Translations under genes and position numbers: made by a program
Assembly: GCA_020002185.1 (NCBI GenBank)
Contig: CM034534.1
Location: forward strand, 62,986,771-63,050,770
Reading direction: 5' to 3'
DNA from: Paraescarpia echinospica
Taxonomy: Eukaryota; Annelida; Polychaeta; Sabellida; Siboglinidae
Length of the DNA: 64,000 bases
Part shown: positions 27,301 to 39,300 of the stretch, one piece after another
Position numbering within the stretch: the stretch's first letter is position 1
Layout: every line of letters begins with the position of its first letter
The notes under the pieces: model-generated
Database searches by the model: none
The model's input: the letters and a program-made list of their open reading frames with translations, nothing else
What the model was told of the DNA's origin: nothing

Positions 27301-30300
27301 TCCTACCCCAACATATGCTCAAGTTGCACACAACAGCGGTGGTATAGGGTGGAATCTTTGTACGACAGTGGCATGTGACGGGGTAGGACCTTCACTCACC
27401 AGGGATAGGATTTTCAAACAATGGCATGTTTTGGGATCTGATCTTCACATGACATTGCCATGTAATGGGATAGGATCTTCACATGACATTGCCATGTAAT
27501 GGGATAGGATCTTCACATGACATTGCCATGTGATGGGATAGGATCTTCGCACAATAGTAGCATGTATTAGATTGTATTGTCGCAGGATGAAATACATGGT
27601 AAGAATATAACTTGCTTTTACTGCATCCTGCAGGGGGGGTGTATTGTCAAGAATGATAAGAGTGCTGCACCACACAGTAGACTCAGAATCATGTGTAGGG
27701 GCTTATATAGGTGTGTCACTGCGCACCCCTCCATGGACTACAGCATGGCAAAACAGATAGCACTAATCGGGACCTGGCCCCGCTACACTCTTCCCTCCTT
27801 GCGTCTGTTTGGAAGGGACTAACATGAATAGTAATTACGCAGGTCTAAAAACCAGCCGCCACAGTAATTTCACACAAGAGAAGTTGACTTACAACGAAGG
27901 AATACATTGAAGTGACACACAGCTCTGTTGCCTGTAGCATCCGATGCACTGTACACAACTGGGGAGACTCCAGTCTGGAATATGTCTCCTGCAAAACACA
28001 TAATCATAGCTCAGTGTAAAAAAGGGAATCAATATTATAGTTTATTGCTTGGTCAGCACCAAACTTTATCCCTTCAGACATCAACACATACCACACCCTT
28101 TCCACGTATACAATATTAACATAAACAACCTGATGCACGATCAGTCACGAATGTTATCCTAAGGTGTCGATCATGTAACGATTCTAAATGCGATGTAAAT
28201 TAATGCATTTATTATATAATCGTGTCAAATTGCCAGTCTCGGTTTCCAGTCACATATATGGAATAAGACATGTTCTAAAACACCAAATTACAGGTTTAGA
28301 ATGTCTTAAGGCCAGACACCCCAGGTGAAATGGTGTTTTAAAAAAAAAAATACTGAAAATGGTTTTCTGTCTGATTATTATACCTTTGTATGCATACTAT
28401 CAATAAAGTTCACTTCTATGACAATTACGCACCGTTAAGTGAGTTTTAATCATGGATCAAGCATGTCGATATCATGTAATGAAATCTATTATGCAATCTC
28501 TTGGAATAATGATGCTATATAAATAGTTTTCAGTTTTGCATTCAGCATATTCTACTGTGTGCAATGATCAGACACTTTTTTTAAATCATGAATAGTTTGA
28601 AAGATATATCCATATTTGTTGCCAAAAATCAAGATTTTTTTTATTTTTATTTAAAAAATTAAAACACATTTCAAAAAATGCTCTGATCATTTCACAACAG
28701 AATCTATAGAGAACATGGATTTGCAAGAATTATAACTATATATGGATTCAATAAAAAATGGCAGTTTTCCAAATTTGCCAATATTTGCTCAAAATGGTGG
28801 CCATTTTGTTTGTTACCATGGAAACGGGGGTCAGGCTGAAAAAAGTTCAATATATATTTTACTCAGTAATACCCATTTCATGCAATGGGCACAAAAAATT
28901 GAACTGTTTATACAAATAAAAAAATAATCCTATCTACCTGCCATGTCTGGCCTTAACACATCAACACGTATACATCGCCTTGTAGTTACTAGTTAATTAT
29001 ATCTTGACAGATTTAATGTTGTCTTTAAAAAATATTGTAATGTCTATTGATGCATTTAGTGATTTTGTGCTCATTATATGGGTTTATATATATACTTTAG
29101 ATTATCATCTTTACTATGGCATGCTCATGTATTATTAGCTAAATTACTTTGTAAAAATATTAGTATTATTATTCAAGGTGGCTTTCATGGTAGCAGCATT
29201 TAAATGCCTTAATGGGAGTCTCCTGACATATTGTATATACTAAAAAACACCTTTTGATTTAATTAAATCAAACGGCATTTTTATGGACGATGCTAGCACT
29301 TCTATTGAGGCGGCTACGGTAGGCCGACATATTAAGCGACGCCATTTTCATTCGGCCAGCCTCCCTTTCAATTTCTGCGCTTCGGAAAGGTAAACACATC
29401 CCACGCTTGTTTGTTTACGTTTTGTTTTCCCACCCTCCTCACCCTCTCCTTTTGTTCTCACATGTTTACAGGCTGGCTGGTCTGTTTTATGCCTGTCGTC
29501 ATTGGAAAAGTTTATAGGTCCGTTTTTCGTTAGTAGGTTTTTTTGTATTGTCTATAGTATCTATGTTACTAACGAACTTACGAAGTCAGTCACATTGTCG
29601 TTATGATTGTATTATGTGAATGTTTTAATTAATATCTTATGCATACGGGGTTTTAGGGCGGAGGTATGTACCTTGCGCTTTCCCCTATTCTCAATGTTTC
29701 TATACATATTGCTTCATTTTCACATTTGTTAGTAATAAAAGTGTGGGGTCTTCCACCTGCGTGTGGTTGTTTTCCCCCACCTTTGCTGATGTCTAGTATA
29801 TTAATTATCTAAGCTAACAGAAATGCTTAGATCGATTGCATTATGTATTCATGTATTTTATTTTGGCTTTTTGTTATTATAAAGCCCATATACAAACTCA
29901 CCTTTGCTTTATGTGTTATCAGCAAACTAGCCACGATTCTTAGTATGTTTAGAGAGATAGCTTCGTGCCACAAAAATTATAATATGTACTTGGAATTAAA
30001 TTTCATTCATTCAAGAACTAATTTGTTAAACTGAATTAGTCTACCTCGTTTCATAATGCTTTGTACAATACCTGACTTGTGGTTCCTTGTCACTGTGTGT
30101 TGACCTTCAAAAATTGGTTCTTGAAAGGAGACTTCAGCGAGATGTCCACCACCCACTATTCCAACATCTTCTGATGGACATGTCGCAGCTGGGGGCAATT
30201 TGTCTGAAATAGTTCAAAGTTCATGACGCATTTAGGACTACTAAACTGTAGCTACATTAGTACGAATCATTAAGATACTCCCTCAATTTAATATTTTTGT

Positions 30301-33300
30301 TCATCTCACTTCAAATTAATTTTGTTGAAAAGCAGTTTTGCATACAGTGTACACTACATTGTGCCAGCTCGTTAGTGCAAAACTTTAGGTAGAGAGGGTG
30401 AAATCACTACACAAATTATTAAAGTATCTGATGTTTCTCCAAACACTAATTCAAGTGATTCTCAAAATTGAAATGTGAAAGCATAATAAGATTTTCTATG
30501 TCCGTGTTCATGTTGTCGACGTTCTTTGCTCTCTCAAAAACTGTGTGGCTGCTAAGTTCAGTGGTTTGAAGGTTAATTAGATTTAACAAGATTGCCACCC
30601 AGAGAATTAAGTCTAAGTGGCAGGTGGACAAGGAAGCCCTTTGGCTTATCGAGAGTCCAACCCTTTTATCTATGTGTATCGCCCTTCTGAGGTATGTGTT
30701 GATTTTATTTTTAAACATATTCACGCTACTAGCACCCACACAATCAGAAGATAATCTGTTCCATTCATTTACAGTCCTTTGTGAGAATGAGAACTTTCTT
30801 ATATCTAATCTATACTGCTCCTTTCCTAATGTAACTTCATGTCCACTAGTCCTTCTATCTTTCTTAACTAAAAAAACAAATTTCTATCAATATTTTCATA
30901 ACCATTCAGTAGTTTAAACACTTTTATCTGATCTCCTCTCAATCTCCTGGTCTCTAGTGTTGTTAAACCACATTCTTTTAGGCGAATTTAATAACTAAGA
31001 TCCCTCGGCCTAATTAATCCATGGATTTGATTTCCCTTTGAAGCTGCAATTCCGCACTGCTCTGAAACCTTCATATCAGCAGTAATGGTTAATCCTAAGT
31101 CCTTTTAATTTACAGTAGTACTTAGTACAGTACCCCCCATTGTATATTCTACATCTTCGTTCCCATGTCCTGTGTGGAGGCATTTACATTTCCCATAATT
31201 GAACAGCATTTGCCACTTTTCAGACCATTTGATCAACCTGTCAAGATCTTCTTGTAAATGCTGTCTATCTCCATCACTTTTAAACCTTCTGAACACCTTT
31301 GTATCATCTGCAAATTTCAACACCTTGCTTGTTATATCATCATCCAAATCACTGATATATATTAAGAATAATATAGGTCCAAGTACTGATCCCTATGGTA
31401 CCCCACTCAATACCGATTTCCAGTTTAAAGCCTCCCCATCAACTACTACACGTTGTCTTCTATCAATCAGCCATTTCTCTATCCAGTTTATTATACCATT
31501 TCCTTTGCCATGGGCCTTTAGTTTAAGCAGTAATCTTTGATGTGGTACTTTGTCGAAAACTTTTTGAAAATCTAAGTAGATGATATCTACTGGTATTCCC
31601 TCATCTACCCACTTAGTGATGTCTTCCAAAAAACATAAAACACCTTTTGATTTAATTAAATCAAACGGCATTTTTGTGGACGATGCTAGCACTTCTGTTG
31701 GGGAGGATACGGTAGGCCGACATATTAAGCGACGCCATTTTCATTCGGCCAGCCTCCCTTTCAATTTCTGCGCTTCGGAAAGGTAAACACATCCCACGCT
31801 TGTTTGTTTACGTTTTGTTTTGTTGTGGTGTATTCTATACTCTACGTTGTTAGTCAGTACGTTGGACTTTATCCTCGTGCTTCGTTTGAAGTGTGCTGTT
31901 CCCGTTCTCAGTTTCGACATTATGTGATTGTCTATTTGCAAATTGGGGTGGTCGGACTTTCCTTTGTTTCCGAATTGACAAGTAGGCGGAGCTTAACGAT
32001 GTCTTTCGCCTTGGCTCACATTTACCGACTTTCGATGAGCTTTATGAAGTTACTGCTGTCGCCCCACACTGCTGGCGTTTTTGGTACAGTTCGTTTTAAC
32101 TTTTAAATTTTCTTTTTTCGGGTGTAAATATCTTTCGATGTTTTACTCGAATTAAAGCCACTGGCTAGCGCAAGCCTTTTGCTCTACGCTAGCGGCCCCC
32201 GTGGCGCTAGCTGCAGCTGTCAGTTCATAGTTTTGTGTTTTGTTATACTGTTTACTTATGCCTTTTTTGTTGGCTTTCTGTTTTAGACCGTTAAGGTTGT
32301 GCCCTATTTGTGGACATTTTAAGGCAGTGCCAGCTTTTGGCCGTCTTGTAGGTTATTAAGACTGTGCTACTTGTTGGCCGTTTATAGACCGTTACGGTTA
32401 TGCCATATTTGTGGCCTTTTTAAGGCGGCCAGATTTTGGCCGTCTTGTAGGTCATTAAGACTGTGCTACTTGTTGGCCGTTTATAGACCGTTAAGGTTGT
32501 GCCATATTTGTGGACAATTTAAGGCGGCCAGCTTTTGGCCGTCTTGTAGGTCATTAAGACTGTGCTACTTGTTGGCCGTTTGTAGACCGTTAAGGTTGTG
32601 CCATATTTGTGGACAATTTAAGGCGGCCAGCTTTTGGCCGTCTTGTAGGTCACTAAGACTGTGCCACTTGTTGGCCGTTTATAGACCGTTGACCGTTTTT
32701 ACATCTTTAAGGTTGTGCCCCGTTTGTGGCCGTTTTATGACTGTGCCAGGATTATGGCCGTCTTGTAGGTCGTTACGACTGCCCGGTTTGGTCGTTTTTA
32801 TTTTGTTACGTTACGTGTCTGTTCATCTTAATGGGCTGTGAAGTAATTATTTTAATATGATCTTTCTCTTGCGTAAATGGATTGTTCTACCGCGCAGTAT
32901 TCGGTTCGTAGTATTGCCCATAGGACTTTTCAAATTAGTAGTTTATATACACCTTTTAATCCCTTGCCAAGGTGTTTATGCATACAGGTTATAAATGCAA
33001 TTTCTCGTCAGACATTTTTTCTCATCTTTGGTTTTCTTTACAAAGTGCTTCACTTTTTGTTTTTTGTTTAAGCCTTTGTTTCACTACTGGTTTCATTGCC
33101 ATTAATTAGGGAGGATAATTTGTTTGGTTTTGCTTGTTTGCATTCACTCACATTCCTTTAAGCTGCGGTTTGTCTAAGTATGTGTTATCGCACAGCTGTT
33201 TCAGTCAGTGGTAGACAGTTCTACGATTGGTGTCAGTATCTGCTGGTCTGTTTTTTTTCTAGTTTTCAGAATGTCCACAAGGAGAGGTCATTCTGTGACG

Positions 33301-36300
33301 GTGCCTGCACGATATCGGGTTGGCTCGTCGCTGCGATCGTCTCGTAAGCGCCCTCATTTGGCCTCATCAGGAGAGAGCGCAGCTATGACGGCGATTGACA
33401 CAGAGTCGCATGTGACAGCGGCTGATCACCCGGATCTGTCTGCAATGCAAGAGCAGATGCACGCCATGCAAGAACAGATGCAGTCAATTCGTGACGTCGT
33501 CATCAAAATGGCTGCAGCACAGCATGCTCCACTACCGACCGAGCCTGCAGCCATACCTGAGTCTGTGACTACAGGGTCTCGGTCTACCAGTTCTGCAACG
33601 TTGGCAGGCAATGAGGATGTCTGGGGTGATGTTCCTACGGACATGGCTAGTTTTGCCTCCGTGCCCCTTGGGAGTCTCGTTGACTTCACCCTCAAATCCA
33701 AAATTTGGGCCAAGCAGTTTATCGACTTGGCACTGTTGTTGGGAGACCCCACTTCCCAGACTACGGTGTTCTTGGATGTGGATAGCAGTTCCACAGTTGT
33801 GAAGGTTAAAGACCACAATGCAAAGAAGATTTCGACAGTCGAGCAGCACACTAGCCATTCTTAGTATGTTTAGAGAGATAGCTTCGTGCCACAAAAAAAC
33901 ACCTTTTGATTTAATTAAATCAAACGGCATTTTTGTGGACGATGCTAGCACTTCTATTGGAGAGGATACGGTAGGCCGACATATTAAGCGACGCCATTTT
34001 CATTCGGCCAGCCTCCCTTTCAATTTCTTCGCTTCGGAAAGGTAAACACATCCCACGCTTGTTTGTTTACGTTTTGTTTTCCCACCCTCCTCACCCTCTC
34101 CTTTTGTTCTCACATGTTTACAGGCTGGCTGGTCAGTTTTATGTCTGTCGTCATTGGAAAAGTTTATAGGTCCGTTTTTCGTTAGTAGGTTTTTTTGTAT
34201 TGTCTTTAGTATCTATGTTACTAACGAACTTACGAAGTCAGTCACATTGTCGTTATGATTGTATTATGTGAATGTTTTAATTAATATCTTATGCATACAG
34301 GGTTTTAGGGCGGAGGTATGTACCTTGCGCTTTCCCCTATTCTCAATGTTTCTATACATATTGCTTCATTTTCACGTTTGTTAGTAATAAAAGTGTGGGG
34401 TCTTCTACCTGCGTGTGGTTGTTTTCCCCCACCTTTGCTGATGTCTAGTATATTAATTATCTAAGCTAACAGAAATGCTTAGATCGATTGCATTATGTAT
34501 TCATGTATTTTATTTTGGCTTTTTGTTATTATAAAGCCCATATACAAACTCACCTTTGCTTTATGTGTTATCAGCAAACTAGCCACGATTCTTAGTATGT
34601 TTAGAGAAATAGCTTCGTGCCACAAAAACATATTTGTTAAGCATGACCTCGCTTTTAAAAACCCATGTGGGTTTATCAAATTATGTTTAACAAGAAAATC
34701 CACCATGTGATCTTTAATTAGTCTTTCTAATAATTTGCAAATCACTGATGTTAAACTCACTGGTCTATAGTTCTCTGACTTGTTCCTTGAACCTTTTTTA
34801 AATAACGGTATAATGTTTGCTTCTTTCCATTCTAAAGGAACCACTCCCTCTTCTAATGACAAGTTGAAAACTGTTGCAAGCGGTATGCTAATTTGTTCTA
34901 CAATTTCCAATAGTAGTTTGGGCGGAATCCCATCCACTCCAGGTGATTTATTATCCTTCATAGCCCTTATTTTCTTAGCTACCATTTCCGGGGTTACAAT
35001 TAACTGTCCTAAATAGTCTGAATCTGCCCCCTTGAACTTAGCCTCTGGTACTGACAGTGAACTAATATTTTCCCTGGTAAACACTGAACTAAACTACTCA
35101 TTCAGGTCTTCTGCCATTAAGAATCCCTCTGATATTATATTTCCAGCACTATCTTCTAGAGGACCAACCTTATCCTGAACTTTCTGTTTGCTTCAAACAT
35201 ACGCAAACAAACTTTTGTTGTCATGTTCTATATTTCTAGCTAATTTATGTTCATAGCCATTTCCATTGTATATGCCCATGGTTAAAATCCCCCATGTTAA
35301 TACAGTCCCGTTTGCTTACTTCCCTTATAGTGTTTTGTATTTTTTCATTCTCTTCTATGCTTAACCCTCTCGTGGTCAGAATGTCCGAATCAACCCGACT
35401 CCCACTCACAGCCAGAACGCCTGAATACGCCCGAATACAGGGGCACATTTAAACTGGTACCGCGAAACAGTGTCATCCAATAACGGCAATTTATTTCGGC
35501 AGTTAGCATATAATAATATTGAAGTTTCACTGGGAAGCGTCAAAAGTGAGAAATGATGGCGATATCCGTGGCTAAATAGCGCCAACCACCACGCGGTTTA
35601 GTAGTCGAACGCAGCGACACACAATTTCCGGTCCCACTTTTATGCCACGCAGTGAATATGTTAATGGTGATTTTCAGCCAATGAGATTAAAGTTTAACAT
35701 TTGCTGCGGGCATAAACATGGAAGCACCCAGGAATTATTCCAAACCACGCATGCGCAGGCGATTTCTACGATTAAATGCTAACTTTTGAGCGGTCTATTT
35801 TGTTGTAAAGAAGTATTAATGCGCCGCGCAACGAAGCGGGTGGTGTTTTTTTAGTTTTGATGTAATTCTCGACATTGTCATTATGTCGAACTCCAGTAAT
35901 TCGGACTTTGATGGGATTTTCGAATCGAGTTTATAACGAACACTGCCATCGAAGGGGAATGTTTTGCACTATGATTACGCATTTTAAATATAACACCAAC
36001 TTAATAGTTCAGACGTGATGATGGCTATGATCACAAAGAACACCATTTTGTATAAAATCTTGAAACTACATGCACTCTGAAAAACTTAAATTATTTCAGT
36101 TTTATTTACCATAGACATTTAATTAGTTTCCCATTCTGTAGCATAGTAATTTATGAACATTTCATACGCAGCATGTAACCGCTAATTATTAATGAAAAAT
36201 ATAAAAAAAAATGAATTGTTGAAAATTATTTAAGTATTTTATTTTTGTCAAACTTAGCAATTCATATTTGGATAATAAATTGACATATATGTCACATACT

Positions 36301-39300
36301 TGGCTAGTTACACCAGGAATTAGTTCTTCAGATGTAGTGAAAATTTTATTTGAATCGGATCAAAAATTATTTATTTATTTGCATTCATACAACCCAAGTA
36401 TATCACATGATTCACTCACAGCACATTCTCTCAATTTAATAGGATTCAATAACAGGCACATATTTCCATTAATCTGGCCTTGAGAGGGTTAAGCTCCCTT
36501 TCTTCCTATTCTATCTTTCCTAAACATTACATACCCTGTCAGTCCCAATTCAGCATCTGATATATCGGTGGTGGTCCATGGTTCGGTTATACCTATTATG
36601 TGAGGGTCAATACCTTCTACCATAATGTTTAGTTCATTTCTTTTGTTTACTATACTCCTTGCATTTAAACAAACACATATATATCCAGCTTCAGAAGAGT
36701 TTCCCAGACTGTTCTTTGCTGATTTATTTGTGCTGTCTTTATCTATGCCTCCATTTTCAGGCTTCTCTATGAGTCCCCCCTGCGAATCTAGGTTAAATAG
36801 ATGCAACCTGTCCCACTGTCAACAGATCGCAGCAGGTTCTCTGAGAAAACTGCTGCCCCCTTTCCACTAAGATGGAGGCCATCTCTCATGTACATACCTT
36901 CCCTCCCAACAAAGTATCCCCATAAATCTGTGAATCCCACCCCCTCTTCTTCACACATCTGCTCAACTAATGAGTTGATAGCCATATTCTTGCAGTTTCT
37001 ATATGTTGCCCCCCTTCCTCCCATTACTGGCAAAATTCATGATAGAATAATCTGTTCACCTCTTGTCTTCTTTAGCGTCCTCACTAACTGTCTATACTTC
37101 TGTACTATCCCAGTTGTTCCCTCCCTGTCTGCATTATATGTTCCTACGTGTACTAGTATAGACCCTCCCTTGCCATGCCCCAATACCTTCTCTACCCTTT
37201 AGTCACATGTTCTATCCTAGCCCCCAGTAGACAAACAACGACATCCTTCCCCTCGCTCAGTGTCTTGTCCGTCTTTCTCATAATGGAGTCGCCCGTAAAC
37301 ACCTCTCTTTCCTCATTGCCCCCTCAATCACTGCCTCAGAGTAGCTCCTTCTGTGGTTTGCATCTGTCTGGTTATTGTCTTTTCCCCCTGCCGTCTTCTC
37401 TCCTGTCACATTCTCTTCCGGTCGATTCTTTCCTGTCGCTTTTTCTCTTGTCACCTTTCCTCCTGTCATCGTCCATTTTATCGACTTCTCTTCTATCACA
37501 TTGCTCTCACTTCCTTTCGTCCCTTCATCTTTCCTCCCATCTCATTTTCTTCTCTCCTCTCTCGTCTCATCTTCCCTCCCTCCTTCTCACTTTCTCCCCT
37601 GTCACCTTCATGCTTGTCACGTTTTCTGTCGTCGATTTTCCTTCCCCTCCAATCACATTCCCTCCTCTCAATCTCATTTCTTCAGTCTTCTTGCCACTGC
37701 TATTCTCCTTCAGTCTTGCAGTATTCTCACCTCTCTCCCTGTCTTTTCTCTCCATTCCCCGTCTCCTTGCTAATTTTCATCTCCATCCCCATCACAATAT
37801 CTGTCAACCTAACTATCTCCTTCTGCAGACACTCCACCTTCCAACACCCAATGCACTGAAAGGTGATTTACCATCGCAGCAACTGATTAGCTAAACTCTA
37901 ATGATCAGACAGTTTTTTACCAATTAAAAATAAGCAGCTTTCATTAAACTAACTGCAGATAATATATACAATTATAAACCATTCACACACTATGTATTTG
38001 GCCAACAAAGAGTTAGTAGTCGCTATGGGTTAAACTAGTTGGGAGGCAGCAGAAATTGAAAGGAATATGTCAACCATTAATGACAGTGGTTTATCACTGA
38101 AAGTAGTAAATAACTCAAACTACCTTTGTTTTTAAATACATCACCAATAGGTAGATCAGAGGACAATGGTCCAAGGAAGCAAATGGACACAGAAAGAGAC
38201 GAGTGAACTTGGTGCCTGGGAGGAGATACTAACACACTTCCCCCAAAGTTAGCACATTGTATATGGATTAACTGTTTTTGTAATGTCTTCTTGGGCTGGA
38301 GTGGTTCAACGATTGACACTTCGACAAAATGTGCAAAACTTGAATGTTGATATCGCCACCTGGTGAACAATTGCGTAACTACAGAGTGCAGGGCATGCAA
38401 ACATTTACAAACCAACTACATAACACAAGGTTATTTGCAGATATTAAAATAAATACAAGTCTAAATATTATTACTAATTTGTGGGGCTGCCTTTTTCTGA
38501 CAAACGATGAGTCGTTTCATTAACTCATTAATTATCATGGCGGTGCCCATAATTATTATTTTACTGCGTACATTCTACTTGTTACATAAAAAACAATTAT
38601 TATTTTACTGCGTACATTCTACTTGTTACATGAAAAACAATTATTTTACTGCGTACATTCTACTTGTTACATGAAAAACAATTATTATTTTACTGCGTAC
38701 ATTCTACTTGTTACATGAACAACAATTAATATTTTACTGCATACATTCTACTTGTTACATGAACAACAATTATTGTTTTACTGCATACATTCTACTTGTT
38801 ACATGAAAAACAATTATTATTTTACTGCGTACATTCTACTTGTTACATGAAAAACAATTATTATTTTACTGCGTACATTCTACTTGTTACAGGAAAAACA
38901 ATTATTTTACTGCGTACATTCTACTTGTTACATGAAAAACAATTATTATTTTACTGCGTACATTCTACTTGTTACATGAACAACAATTATTGTTTTACTG
39001 CATACATTCTACTTGTTACATGAAAAACAATTATTATTTTACTGCGTACATTCTACTTGTTACATGAAAAACAATTATTATTTTACTGCGTACATTCTAC
39101 TTGTTACATGAAAAACAATGCCTTAATTTTGGTCCTTAAATTTAGCTATTCTGTCACACCTCCCTCCAGACTGTACCTTTTAGTTTATCAATACAAGTAC
39201 TGCCATCTTTGTCCAGCTGTTGTCCAGTGGTGCAGATTGTCTGGCCGCGTGTGGATGGAGACATCTTCTTCATGCCTGGTCCAGGATGAAAGCTGTCCCA

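Larger units (their letters stand above)
31640..33898 (+). mobile_element. Probable DIRS/Ngaro-like element, internally deleted, with gag-like ORF
   Basis: Shares its first ~180 bp (same 20-bp palindrome) and its last ~50 bp with the 730-bp copies A and C, but has a different interior. It includes a 99-bp tandem repeat and a gag-like ORF, and lies head-to-tail against copy C. The reverse transcriptase and recombinase expected of an autonomous element are missing. It interrupts the RT of the LINE without an obvious target duplication. The class assignment is inference. Confidence 0.6.
30440..37870 (-). mobile_element. Dead CR1-type LINE with ORF1 esterase, endonuclease and RT, carrying nested insertions
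   Basis: Minus strand, 5' to 3'. ORF1 remnants lie at 37870-36790: a Lys/Glu-rich region, then GDS-type esterase blocks ([10 protein letters not shown] near 37295, [10 protein letters not shown], and [18 protein letters not shown] near 36850). Endonuclease start at 36700-36500 ([23 protein letters not shown]). Endonuclease end at 35300 ([12 protein letters not shown]). RT at 35080-34640 ([24 protein letters not shown]) and 31690-31105 ([22 protein letters not shown]); C-terminus at 30739-30446. Two later insertions split it: 35365-36488 and 31640-34628. Stops and frameshifts confirm it is inactive. Confidence 0.87.

Noticed and set aside
33208..33864. Host protein-coding gene on the plus strand
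   Set aside because: It lies between the terminal blocks of a mobile element and ends in the element's own terminal sequence; best read as a gag-like ORF.
37175..37894. 239-codon plus-strand Ser/Pro/Leu-rich frame
   Set aside because: It is the antisense shadow of the Lys/Glu-rich ORF1 region of the dead CR1-type LINE.
38077..38415. Exon candidate in the 112-codon minus-strand frame
   Set aside because: No module pattern or splice borders; part of it is a dispersed repeat also found near 48.3 kb.
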